Shown here in pieces: positions 7,629 through 14,596 of a DNA stretch of 24,693 bases (positions within the stretch are counted from its first letter, which is position 1; each line of letters begins with the position of its first letter). The DNA lies in NCBI GenBank assembly GCA_024232355.1, contig JAAEPW010001142.1, positions 1 through 24,693 on the forward strand. Reading direction: 5' to 3'. Source of the DNA: Chloroflexota bacterium. Its GTDB lineage: Bacteria > Chloroflexota > Anaerolineae > B4-G1. The notes below the pieces were generated by a model. It saw only the letters and a list, made by a program, of their open reading frames with translations, did not search any database and was not told the DNA's origin. The position numbers were made by a program, and so were the translations under genes.

Positions 7629-9305
7629 CTAGACTTGGGAGGTCTCGGAGACTTCCCAAGTCTGGGGTATCTGGCTCATTGCGTATTCGGCCAGTGCCAT
7701 GATCGTCAAGCTGGGGTTGATGCCGGGGTTGGCGGGCATAATTGATCCATCGATCACGTACAAGCCCGGATAATGGTGTGCCTCGCAGTTGAGACCGATC
7801 ACGCCCTCGTCAGCGTCGTTGCCAAAGGGTACGCCACCCAGAATATGCGCGGTCGATGGAAAGTTGAACAGGGTCTCGCTGACCGTTCCAGCCGGCACGC
7901 CGTCGATTTTCTTGGCAAAGGCGCGCGTAACTTGATGACCAATAGGTATCTCGGCTTGGACGGGCTTTTCGTCGTCTCGCTTGACAACCAGTCCGCGTCG
8001 AAAAAGTGTGAACAAGCTACGTCCCGGTCGCATTTGCATCAAGTTGTCTTTGGTTTGCATCACCAACAAGACGGTGGTATAGCGAGCATAATCGGTAAAG
8101 AGCGCGCGGGCAGCATCGCGAAAGTTGACCAAGCCTTCTCTAAACGCCAACAGAAAACGGACCAATATACCCCGATCTCCGGCCTCGATCAATGGGGCAC
8201 TCAACACCTTTGTGAACGATGATCCTTCTGGCCAGCGCACCGGCTCGATGGCGGTGACCTCGTCGGCGTGAAAAATCGACGTTATGGCAACACCTTCAGA
8301 ATAGTTGATGTCATCCCCCCGAGCCATCGCGCCCAGCAACGCCTCGCTGTTGGTGCGTACACAGTCGCCCAGTCGCTGCGAGAGATTGGGTAGCGATTGT
8401 ATAATATCACGACAGTGAAACAGCAGTTTGAGCGTGCCCACTGTGCTGGCCGAGATAACCACGTTGCGCGTCCGCACCGTCCGCTTGGGTTTGAACGGCC
8501 ACGATGTTGAATCGCGATAAACCACCTCGTAGCGGGCACCATCAGGTTGACCATCGGGCAGCGAGTGAATGCTCGTCACTTCCGCCTCGGACCTGATCTC
8601 GGCCCCCCATTTTTCCGCGAAATGGAGATAGTTCTTTGGCAGCGTATTCTTGGCATTCTCACGGCACCCCACCATACACCCGCCGCAGTGGATACATCCC
8701 TTGCGTGCTGGCCCCTCGCCATCAAAATATGGGTCAGGGACAGTTTCACCCTCTTGATCCGGCTCACCAAAAAAGACAGCCACCTCGGTCGGGCCAAAGG
8801 TGTGGCCCTGACCCATGTCCTCGGCAATCTGTTGCAACACATCGTCGGCGGGCCAGCGGCGCGGGTTAGGAGTCACACCTAGCATACGCTTGGCAGCGTC
8901 ATAGTGGGGAGCTAGGATGGTCTTCCAGTCGGCCAGGTGGCTCCAGGACGGGGATTTGAATGTCTTGTCATCCGGTTCCATCATTACGTTGGCATACATC
9001 AAGCTACCCCCACCCACCCCGCTGCCGACCATCACCATCACACCGTCGAGTTGTGTGATCTGTAGAATGCCAAAACAGCGTAGTGGCGGAAACCACAGAT
9101 ATTTCCAAATGTTCCAATTGGTTTTTGGAAAATCCTCGTCGCGAAAGCGCTTGCCACGCTCCAGGACCAGCACCCGGTAGCCTTTCTCGGTGAGGCGCAT
9201 AGCCGAGACGCTGCCGCCAAATCCAGAGCCAACGACGACAAAATCAAAAACCTCGGAGGCCCGGGAATCATCCGGGCGCGTGGTGATTTGTTTTTTGCTT
9301 TGCAT
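7629..9305 (-). CDS. GMC/cholesterol-oxidase-like FAD oxidoreductase
   Basis: 558 residues of the GMC (glucose-methanol-choline) flavoenzyme superfamily, closest by eye to bacterial cholesterol-oxidase-type members. The N-terminal FAD-binding Rossmann motif is G-S-G-F-G-G near residues 26-31, followed by the acidic end of strand two (L-V-L-E-R-G). The C-terminal GMC block contains T-A-H-I-L-G-G-V-P-F-G and D-G-S-I-M-P-A-N-P-G-I-N-P-S-L-T, with the His/Asn pair expected at the flavin. Residues 204-214 read C-I-H-C-G-G-C-M-V-G-C, a CxxCxxCxxxC cluster. No signal peptide; cytoplasmic. The start at 9305 is preceded by GAGGG (9312-9316). The gene converges on the aminopeptidases: its stop lies 12 nt from theirs, and a long palindrome covers its last codons. 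The substrate is likely a sterol, alcohol or similar hydrophobic compound, but this is not determined. Confidence 0.88.
   Translation of the reverse strand: MQSKKQITTRPDDSRASEVFDFVVVGSGFGGSVSAMRLTEKGYRVLVLERGKRFRDEDFPKTNWNIWKYLWFPPLRCFGILQITQLDGVMVMVGSGVGGGSLMYANVMMEPDDKTFKSPSWSHLADWKTILAPHYDAAKRMLGVTPNPRRWPADDVLQQIAEDMGQGHTFGPTEVAVFFGEPDQEGETVPDPYFDGEGPARKGCIHCGGCMVGCRENAKNTLPKNYLHFAEKWGAEIRSEAEVTSIHSLPDGQPDGARYEVVYRDSTSWPFKPKRTVRTRNVVISASTVGTLKLLFHCRDIIQSLPNLSQRLGDCVRTNSEALLGAMARGDDINYSEGVAITSIFHADEVTAIEPVRWPEGSSFTKVLSAPLIEAGDRGILVRFLLAFREGLVNFRDAARALFTDYARYTTVLLVMQTKDNLMQMRPGRSLFTLFRRGLVVKRDDEKPVQAEIPIGHQVTRAFAKKIDGVPAGTVSETLFNFPSTAHILGGVPFGNDADEGVIGLNCEAHHYPGLYVIDGSIMPANPGINPSLTIMALAEYAMSQIPQTWEVSETSQV
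7631..7663. terminator. Palindrome between convergent genes
   Basis: AGACTTGGGA at 7631-7640 pairs perfectly with TCCCAAGTCT at 7654-7663, and the inner GTCTC/GAGAC extends the pairing. It lies at the shared 3' end of the second aminopeptidase and the GMC oxidoreductase and covers the oxidoreductase's last codons. There is no T-run, so it could be a bidirectional terminator or a short interspersed palindromic (REP-like) element. Confidence 0.4.
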
Positions 9306-9362
9306 AATATGCCCTCATCATTATAATTACCTTCACTTTACAATATCTCTTGCCCTGTTCAA

Positions 9363-9380
9363 GTTACAACTCGGTTACAA
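9363..9380 (-). promoter_or_regulatory. Tandem TTGTAAC repeat, 11-bp period (possible operator)
   Basis: Plus-strand GTTACAA at 9363-9369 and 9374-9380 reads TTGTAAC-N4-TTGTAAC on the minus strand, towards the GMC gene. The 11-bp repeat distance is typical of OmpR/PhoB-type regulators, which bind two direct half-sites one helical turn apart. A near-identical pair is found at 21214-21231. Confidence 0.4.
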
Positions 9381-9390
9381 TGAGGTTGCG

Positions 9391-9413
9391 TATCAAAAGC
9401 TATGCTTTTGATA
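9391..9413. promoter_or_regulatory. Perfect 10-bp inverted repeat in divergent promoter region
   Basis: TATCAAAAGC, a TAT loop and GCTTTTGATA form a perfect 10-bp dyad just upstream of the candidate -35 box at 9415. It may be the operator of a dimeric repressor or activator controlling the aminotransferase/dehydratase pair, or a hairpin ending a short divergent transcript. Confidence 0.45.
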
Positions 9414-9414
9414 T

Positions 9415-9443
9415 TTGATGCTTTGGCCATAATTGTGTAAAAT
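9415..9443 (+). promoter_or_regulatory. Candidate sigma-70 promoter for the aminotransferase
   Basis: TTGATG at 9415-9420, a 17-nt spacer and TAAAAT at 9438-9443 give 4/6 and 5/6 matches. The predicted start near 9450 leaves a leader of about 60 nt to the ATG at 9512. No better candidate is seen in the gap. Confidence 0.45.
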
Positions 9444-9511
9444 AAAGAGTATGTGAGAAACCTGTAGATTTGTTGACAGATTTTATACAAGGAATTTCAA
9501 AAGGATAAATT

Positions 9512-10636
9512 ATGGCTACGTTTCAACCATTCGAACTGGAGCGCATGTTGTCCAGGTACGAAAACACTGTCGAGTACAACCTGTCGGAAAGTGGCGCTTG
9601 TCCGCTCACTCTCCGCAAGTTGCTGAAAGATGATGATTCGTTAATTGAGGAACTGCTCGATACCGAGTTTCACTACCCTCAGACCAACGGTATCCTCGAA
9701 TTACGAGAAAACATCGCCGCGCTATATCCGGGCGCGACGCCCGACAACGTCTTGGTCACGGTAGGGGCTGCCGAGGCCAACTATATCAGTGTCCAGACTG
9801 TCGTCGCGCCGGGAGATAAGGTGACCGTGATGCTGCCCAACTATATGCAAGTGTGGGGAACAGCATACAACCTAGGTGCTGAGATCAAGAATTTTCATTT
9901 GCAGGAGAATCAAGATTGGGCACTCGATGTTGACGAGTTGAACAAGGCGGTATCCAACGAGACCAAGCTCGTTGCAGTATGCAACCCGAACAACCCCACC
10001 GGTCACATTCTCACCGAGGCGGATATGGACGCTGTCGTGAATGCCACGGCACGCGCGGGGGCGTGGCTGCTGGCCGACGAGGTATACAGCGGGGCAGAGC
10101 GGCTGACCGACGTACAGACCCCTTCCTTCTGGGGCCGATACGACAAGGTGCTGGCGGTCGGCAGCTTGAGCAAAGCTTACGCGCTTCCAGGACTACGGAT
10201 CGGCTGGGTCGTCGCACCGGAGAAGTTGGTGGATGAATTGTGGGCACGTCATGAATACGTGACCATTGATGCGACGATGTTGTCCAACAAGCTAGCAGCT
10301 CTGGCGCTATCGCCAGAAGTGAGACCACGGATTATTCAGCGTGTGCGCGATTACGTCCGGCGTGGCTTTTCAACGCTTGAGGAATGGCTCAATAGTCACG
10401 GAGAGCTTTTCTCTGTGGTACCACCACAGGCAGCAGGGGTGGCCTTTGTGCGCTATGACCTGGACATCAACTCGACAGCGTTGGTGCTGCGCTTGATTCA
10501 AGAGAAAAGTGTGTTTATCATCCCTGGTGATTGTTTTGGGATGGATCGTTTCGTGAGAATCAGTTTCGGTCTGCCGGAAGATTATCTCAAAACCGCACTG
10601 AATCGCATTCACGAATTGATCGTTGAATTACAATAA
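9512..10636 (+). CDS. PLP-dependent class I/II aminotransferase
   Basis: 374 residues, fold-type I PLP aminotransferase. Hallmarks are N-P-N-N-P-T-G at 158-164, D189 in A-D-E-V-Y (pyridine nitrogen), the Schiff-base lysine K221 in S-L-S-K-A-Y-A-L-P-G-L-R-I-G-W, R229 (phosphate) and R349 in R-F-V-R-I-S-F-G (substrate carboxylate). AAGGA precedes the ATG with 6-nt spacing. A 13-nt gap separates it from the threonine dehydratase-like gene, whose ribosome binding site lies directly after this stop, so the two form an operon. The pair suggests catabolism or conversion of a hydroxy- or diamino acid, but no specific pathway gene is present to fix the substrate. Annotation as an aspartate-type or capreomycidine-synthase-like aminotransferase would be guesswork. 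Confidence 0.9.
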   Translation: MATFQPFELERMLSRYENTVEYNLSESGACPLTLRKLLKDDDSLIEELLDTEFHYPQTNGILELRENIAALYPGATPDNVLVTVGAAEANYISVQTVVAPGDKVTVMLPNYMQVWGTAYNLGAEIKNFHLQENQDWALDVDELNKAVSNETKLVAVCNPNNPTGHILTEADMDAVVNATARAGAWLLADEVYSGAERLTDVQTPSFWGRYDKVLAVGSLSKAYALPGLRIGWVVAPEKLVDELWARHEYVTIDATMLSNKLAALALSPEVRPRIIQRVRDYVRRGFSTLEEWLNSHGELFSVVPPQAAGVAFVRYDLDINSTALVLRLIQEKSVFIIPGDCFGMDRFVRISFGLPEDYLKTALNRIHELIVELQ

Positions 10637-10649
10637 CAAGGAAAAACTT

Positions 10650-11663
10650 GTGCCTATCCCCGACGTGTCACTGCATGATGTATACAAAGCCAGGCAGAAA
10701 ATCGCTGCTATCGCCGTAAGAACGCCTTTGATCCATTCCCCTCAGCTAACAGAACTGGTTGGCTCATCTGTCTACCTAAAGACTGAGAACTTGCAACAAA
10801 CCGGTTCTTTCAAGATTCGCGGGGCCACCAACAAGATGCTCAACCTCACAGATGAAGAAAAGGCACGAGGAACAATCACCATCTCAAGTGGCAACCATGG
10901 TCGGGCGGTATCATACATCGCCAAGCGATTGGGCATCCACGCTGTGATCTGTATGTCGAGCCGGGTTCCAAGCAACAAAGTGGAAGCGATCAGCCGGCTC
11001 GGTGCCGAGGTAGTGGTACACGGCGACAGTTACCAAGACGCCGAGTTACACGCCTTGCAGTTGCAAGAGGAACGAGGATTGACCTTGATCGACCCTTTCG
11101 ATGATCCCTTTGTCATTGCTGGGCAAGGTACAATTGGCCTAGAAGTGTTGGAAGATCTCCCAAAAGTGGACACCATCCTCGTGCCTTTGTCTGGAGGAGG
11201 GCTGATGTCGGGGATCGCGTTAGCTATGAAATCTGTCCGTCCTGCCATTCGCGTGATTGGTGTTTCAATGGATCGTGCGCCTGTGATGTACCACAGTTTA
11301 AAAGCCGGCAAACCCATAGATATGAAAGAGGAGGATACCATCGCCGACGCTCTGGTGGGCAACATCGGTTTGAACAACAAATACACTTTCCGTATGGTTC
11401 AGCAAACCGTTGATGACGTCGTATTGGTGTCTGACAAAGAGATTGCCGGGGCTATGGTCTTTGCCTTGGAAGCGCATCATCTCGTCGTGGAGGGAGGCGG
11501 GTCCGTGGGCATTGCGGCGATCTTGCACCAGAAAGCGACAGAGTTAGGGCGCAACGTGGTCGTCGTTATCAGTGGGAGCAATGTAGGCATTCCACTGCTT
11601 CTCAAAATAGCGAAAAGGCAGCAAATACTGAAACTCGTTAGCGTGATCAGAGGATTAGATTGA
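10650..11663 (+). CDS. Threonine/serine dehydratase, PLP fold type II, no ACT domain
   Basis: 337 residues from a GTG at 10650. AAGGA at 10638-10642 with 7-nt spacing decides this start over an in-frame TTG at 10623, which would overlap the upstream gene. Motifs are T-G-S-F-K-I-R-G-A with the PLP lysine K55, S-S-G-N-H-G (phosphate/substrate loop, 79-84), the glycine loop S-G-G-G-L-M-S-G and the C-terminal S-G-S-N-V-G. This is the catabolic-type threonine ammonia-lyase/serine racemase family: L-Thr or L-Ser to 2-oxo acid plus ammonia, or related 3-hydroxy-amino-acid chemistry. There is no C-terminal ACT regulatory domain, so it is not a typical biosynthetic, isoleucine-inhibited IlvA. Coupled to the aminotransferase upstream. 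Confidence 0.88.
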   Translation: MPIPDVSLHDVYKARQKIAAIAVRTPLIHSPQLTELVGSSVYLKTENLQQTGSFKIRGATNKMLNLTDEEKARGTITISSGNHGRAVSYIAKRLGIHAVICMSSRVPSNKVEAISRLGAEVVVHGDSYQDAELHALQLQEERGLTLIDPFDDPFVIAGQGTIGLEVLEDLPKVDTILVPLSGGGLMSGIALAMKSVRPAIRVIGVSMDRAPVMYHSLKAGKPIDMKEEDTIADALVGNIGLNNKYTFRMVQQTVDDVVLVSDKEIAGAMVFALEAHHLVVEGGGSVGIAAILHQKATELGRNVVVVISGSNVGIPLLLKIAKRQQILKLVSVIRGLD

Positions 11664-11730
11664 GGCTAGGTGTCCCGCTCACGCAGCCTCTAACAGATCG
11701 GCTAGGCCCAAAACTTGGCATCCCCTGAAA

Positions 11731-11766
11731 ACGAACAGCGCAAGAGTAGAACCCTGCGCTGTTCGT
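11731..11766. terminator. Bidirectional terminator between dehydratase and Hsp20
   Basis: ACGAACAGCGCA at 11731-11742 pairs perfectly with TGCGCTGTTCGT at 11755-11766 (12 bp, 12-nt loop). On the minus strand it is followed by a short T-run (TTTTC), so it best serves the Hsp20 transcript; it also sits 67 nt after the dehydratase stop. Confidence 0.65.
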
Positions 11767-11795
11767 ATATCTATTCTGATTACTGCGATTGCCGC

Positions 11796-12245
11796 TTACT
11801 TTCTTTTGACCTTGATGACCTTGGGTCTGGTTTCTTCGGCCTTGGGCAATGTGAGAGTCAGTACGCCGTTCTCAAAAACCGCCTCGGCATTCTCAGCCTC
11901 GACAGGTACGTTGAGGGTCAGTGTGCGCAAGAATGTACCATGCACTCGCTCTTGGAACAAATAGTTGACGTTTTCTAATGGCTGTTGCAATTCGCCGCGG
12001 ATCGTCAGGGTATCGCCTTCAATAGCAATATCCACCTGATCCGGAGTCAGCCCCGGCAGCGACGCGCTAATCACGATCTCCTCCGAGGTGGTGTACACAT
12101 CCAGAGGAAGTCGACGATTTTTCTCTCTCGGGCCCTCTATCCATCGATGCGCTCGAGGATGTGCTGTTCCTTCCTCAAACAGTTGATTCATCGCCTCGCG
12201 CAAGGTCGTCATCTCACGCCATGGGTTCCTACGTATTAATGTCAT
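11796..12245 (-). CDS. Small heat shock protein Hsp20, second of pair
   Basis: 149 residues, an ATP-independent holdase of the alpha-crystallin family. The N-terminal arm, about residues 1-45, contains W-R-E-M-T-T-L-R-E-A-M-N-Q-L-F, typical of class A bacterial Hsp20s. The alpha-crystallin domain runs from about P47 and ends with the hallmark E-N-G-V-L-T-L-T-L-P-K-A. The C-terminal tail carries the I-x-V motif (V-I-K-V-K) that docks on neighbouring subunits. The start at 12245 has a strong AGGAGGT. It lies 72 nt downstream of another Hsp20 on the same strand and ends before a strong hairpin, so the two are probably one transcript. The pair differ in the arm and may form mixed oligomers. Confidence 0.93.
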   Translation of the reverse strand: MTLIRRNPWREMTTLREAMNQLFEEGTAHPRAHRWIEGPREKNRRLPLDVYTTSEEIVISASLPGLTPDQVDIAIEGDTLTIRGELQQPLENVNYLFQERVHGTFLRTLTLNVPVEAENAEAVFENGVLTLTLPKAEETRPKVIKVKRK

Positions 12246-12317
12246 CTTGTACCTCCTGGTTAGTCAATTTCCATAGGTGGGGAAAGTTAGCTCCCCCTAA
12301 TTTTAGTTACTCGTTCT

Positions 12318-12758
12318 CTATTTACCCCTGACCTTGATCGCCTTGGGCTTGGCCTCTTTAGCCTTTGGCAACGTCAGAGTCAATACACCATTCTCAAACT
12401 CTGCCTCTGTCTTGTTCGTCACGACCGGAACTGGGATGCTCAACGAGCGATAAAAGGAGCCATAGTGACGTTCGCGGTAGGCATAATTCTCCTCGTTGAT
12501 ATCCTCGTCAATCTTTGTCTCACCCTTGATAGTTAAGGTGTCTCCGGTGATACTGATTTCCAAGTCATCGGCCCTGATGCCAGGGATAGCCGACTCGACA
12601 ACAATGACGTCATCCGTCTCATACATGTCCACGGCCAATACTCTCTCCCGAATAACCGGGGTCAGCCAACTGGCTCCTGGTCGGACAACGCGCCTTCTAA
12701 TTAGATTACGATAGGGCCCCCTTGGGTTTTCCCAATCGGTACATACCAAGTTTGTCAT
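12318..12758 (-). CDS. Small heat shock protein Hsp20, first of pair
   Basis: 146 residues from the ATG at 12758, which has AGGAGA at the right distance; a longer frame to 12785 starts upstream of that site and is less likely. The short N-terminal arm is followed by the alpha-crystallin domain (D-M-Y-E-T-D-D-V-I-V ... I-T-G-D-T-L-T-I-K-G-E). The domain closes with E-N-G-V-L-T-L-T-L-P-K-A, and the tail carries an I-K-V motif. First gene of an Hsp20 pair transcribed towards lower coordinates. The upstream gap contains three GATTGTG heptamers at 20-bp spacing, which may control heat or stress induction. It follows the terminator of the kinase-cluster transcript, so it has its own promoter. Confidence 0.92.
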   Translation of the reverse strand: MTNLVCTDWENPRGPYRNLIRRRVVRPGASWLTPVIRERVLAVDMYETDDVIVVESAIPGIRADDLEISITGDTLTIKGETKIDEDINEENYAYRERHYGSFYRSLSIPVPVVTNKTEAEFENGVLTLTLPKAKEAKPKAIKVRGK

Positions 12759-12790
12759 TTTATATCTCCTCAAGATCAGAATCATTTTTT

Positions 12791-12837
12791 GATTGTGTTG
12801 AGTGTGTAATCACAATCGTCCATATTTTTGCACAATC
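12791..12837 (-). promoter_or_regulatory. Three GATTGTG heptamers upstream of hsp20 pair
   Basis: GATTGTG starts at 12791, and its complement CACAATC starts at 12811 and 12831: three copies exactly 20 bp apart, the proximal one inverted. Between the first two is TGTG-TAAT-CACA (12803-12814), a small dyad. It is not the CIRCE consensus. A candidate operator or activator array for the Hsp20 pair. Confidence 0.4.
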
Positions 12838-12877
12838 ACATTAGATTGATGTAAGAGCCGCATTAGAAATGCGCTAG

Positions 12878-12914
12878 AAAAAAAATCACCCCCGCTATGT
12901 GTGCGGGGGTGATT
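12878..12914 (-). terminator. Intrinsic terminator of the kinase-cluster transcript
   Basis: AATCACCCCCGC at 12884-12895 pairs perfectly with GCGGGGGTGATT at 12903-12914 around a 7-nt loop. Read on the minus strand, the 12-bp GC-rich stem runs directly into eight T residues. It lies 53 nt after the GTPase stop and is a textbook rho-independent terminator. Confidence 0.9.
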
Positions 12915-12966
12915 AAGACTAAAAAAGAGGACAAGCCTCAGCCATCACGTTATAGATAGTCGTCAG

Positions 12967-13500
12967 CTATTTTTCATACTCCCAATTATGCACGAGCACT
13001 TGCAATTTCTTCATTACGTCACGCACCTTTTCTTTCTCAGTTGCCACGCACGGCACAATTAGAGTTTCTTCATCCAGTCCCAACCGTTTGCGGATTTCTT
13101 CAGTCGAAAGAACACTCTCCATATCCTGCTTGTTAGCAACTATCATACAAGGCGCATTACCTTTGCGGCCAAAGGTACGGAGCAATTTCTTGGCGTCAAA
13201 CAAACTTTCCAGGCGGCTGCTGTCTACCAACAAGAGGTATGCGTGCATCTCTTTGGATAAAATTTCCCACATGAAATCAAAGCGTGGTTGCCCCGGCGTG
13301 CCATGCAGGTGAAACATATCGTCGTCCACCTTGACATGGCCATAGTCCATAGCCACAGTCGTCTCTTTTTTCGTAGATACCAGATCATCAGTGATACGTC
13401 TCTCAGTGGAAACAATTGGAATATCAGAGATCGTACGGACGAATTCAGTTTTGCCAACATTGAACGGGCCAGTAACCACAACTTTGTAAACGTTTCCCAT
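12967..13500 (-). CDS. Small Ras-like GTPase (COG2229/MglA-like)
   Basis: 177 residues from the ATG at 13500, preceded by AAGGAGGAG; the frame is open upstream into the response regulator gene but that start lacks a ribosome site. Motifs are P-loop G-P-F-N-V-G-K-T at 11-18, switch II H-G-T-P-G-Q-P-R-F at 66-74 and N-K-Q-D at 123-126 for guanine recognition. The Asp usual before switch II is replaced by Gly, which as I recall is normal for the COG2229 group of bacterial GTPases. These often act with a roadblock/LC7 (MglB-like) partner; none is encoded in this window. Last gene of the seven-gene cluster, 46 nt after the response regulator and just before the terminator. Confidence 0.88.
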   Translation of the reverse strand: MGNVYKVVVTGPFNVGKTEFVRTISDIPIVSTERRITDDLVSTKKETTVAMDYGHVKVDDDMFHLHGTPGQPRFDFMWEILSKEMHAYLLLVDSSRLESLFDAKKLLRTFGRKGNAPCMIVANKQDMESVLSTEEIRKRLGLDEETLIVPCVATEKEKVRDVMKKLQVLVHNWEYEK

Positions 13501-13546
13501 ACTATACTCCTCCTTGGTGAATCTCGGCAAACTAGATATTTGCTTG

Positions 13547-14248
13547 CTAGCGAAAATCAACAAAGCGATATCCTACTCCGCGCTCTGTCAGAATATAACG
13601 AGGATTGGATAGATCAGGTTCGATCTTTTGTCGCAAATAAGTGGTATACAGACGCAAGTACTGGACTTCGTCTCGGTACTCGTGACCCCATACTTTGGCC
13701 AACAGTGTCTCATGGGGCACTACCCAACCCGCGTTCTCGATTAGATGGTACAACAAGCGAAATTCAGTTGGCCGCAGCTTGATGCGCTCGCCTTCAACGA
13801 TGACTTCGCGACTGTTAAAATCCACTCCCAAGCGGTCATCGATTTGGAGAACCGTTTCCTCGGGTGTAATTGCCCCCTGAGTGCGGCGCAACACCGCTTT
13901 TACACGACTGACAAACTCACGGGCCCCAAAGGGCTTGGTTACGTAATCGTCAGCTCCCAGTTCCAATCCGCGCACTTTGTCTTCCTCGTCGGCTTGTACT
14001 GTCAGCATGATCACCGGAACGTTTGAGACTTGCCGCAGCATCTCTAACGTTTCAAAGCCATCCAGTTTAGGCATCATCACGTCGAGAATGATCAAATCAG
14101 GCAGGCTTGTACGCGCTTTGTCGAGTGCATCCAGTCCGTTGTGAGCTTCTATTACCTGGTATCCCTCAAGTTCCAAATTCATACGGATGAACTTTGTCAT
14201 ACGAGGCTCATCATCTACAACCAAAACAAGCTCACGGCGAGCGGGCAT
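13547..14248 (-). CDS. OmpR/KdpE-type response regulator
   Basis: 233 residues. The receiver domain, about 6-120, has acidic D12/D13, phospho-acceptor D56 (I-I-L-D-V-M-M-P), T83 and K105 (D-Y-V-T-K-P-F-G). A winged-helix DNA-binding domain follows at about 130-230 (L-R-P-T-E-F-R-L-L, ending R-G-V-G-Y-R-F). The architecture is that of KdpE/PhoB-like transcription factors. GAGGT precedes the ATG. No histidine kinase is adjacent; the one at 21385-23196 is about 7 kb away and a possible partner. Its place inside a Ser/Thr kinase cluster raises the possibility of cross-control. OmpR-type regulators bind direct repeats spaced 11 bp, and such repeats occur at 9363 and 21214. Confidence 0.93.
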   Translation of the reverse strand: MPARRELVLVVDDEPRMTKFIRMNLELEGYQVIEAHNGLDALDKARTSLPDLIILDVMMPKLDGFETLEMLRQVSNVPVIMLTVQADEEDKVRGLELGADDYVTKPFGAREFVSRVKAVLRRTQGAITPEETVLQIDDRLGVDFNSREVIVEGERIKLRPTEFRLLYHLIENAGWVVPHETLLAKVWGHEYRDEVQYLRLYTTYLRQKIEPDLSNPRYILTERGVGYRFVDFR

Positions 14249-14306
14249 ATAAAGTTACCTCGGTGTCAATCTATCCACTGCGATGGGCCGACTATTGTTC
14301 CCACCA

Positions 14307-14549
14307 TCACTCACGGATAAAGCTGACAATCTCCTCTTTCTCCTCGCCGGGCATGATCTCCACGCAGTGAATGAGGCTCCAAGGGTAGATCACTGTATCC
14401 GTTTCAGGCAAGATGTAGGAAAGCTGGCGTCCATCACGATACCGGACATTGTTGACAATCAGCACCTGGTCACTAGGATTGGGCAGTTCGTCTATCTCTG
14501 CTACCACAGCTTCTTCATTTTTTATGTGGAGTAAAACAGTGTGAGGCAT
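14307..14549 (-). CDS. Conserved-looking 80-residue protein of unknown function
   Basis: 80 residues from the ATG at 14549, chosen because GGAGG lies 7 nt upstream; an ATG six codons earlier would contain that site. The sequence alternates hydrophobic residues in a beta-rich pattern (T-V-L-L-H-I, Q-V-L-I-V-N-N-V-R-Y-R-D-G-R, D-T-V-I-Y-P-W-S-L-I-H-C-V-E-I) with an acidic C-terminal helix. No signal peptide or membrane segment. I do not recognise a named family with confidence, though it looks like a small all-beta domain. It lies between the FHA gene (47 nt) and the response regulator (58 nt) on the same strand and belongs to the same probable operon. Confidence 0.75.
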   Translation of the reverse strand: MPHTVLLHIKNEEAVVAEIDELPNPSDQVLIVNNVRYRDGRQLSYILPETDTVIYPWSLIHCVEIMPGEEKEEIVSFIRE

Positions 14550-14596
14550 ACGCCATCCTCCATTCATAGTTTATTGATGATATACTGACGACTAGA

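Noticed and set aside
9320..9325. TATAAT on the minus strand as -10 box for the GMC gene
   Set aside because: The start would fall inside the Shine-Dalgarno sequence at 9312-9316, and no -35 box is found 17 nt upstream.
11662..11690. GAGGCT/AGCCTC hairpin right after the dehydratase stop as terminator
   Set aside because: Only 6 bp with a 17-nt loop and no T-run; the 12-bp hairpin at 11731-11766 is far better.
12791..12817. CIRCE (HrcA) element before hsp20
   Set aside because: The half-sites GATTGTG/CACAATC and 13-nt spacer do not fit TTAGCACTC-N9-GAGTGCTAA.
13288..13782. 164-codon plus-strand open frame across the GTPase/regulator junction
   Set aside because: Antisense to two well-supported genes, with no ribosome site or recognisable motif.
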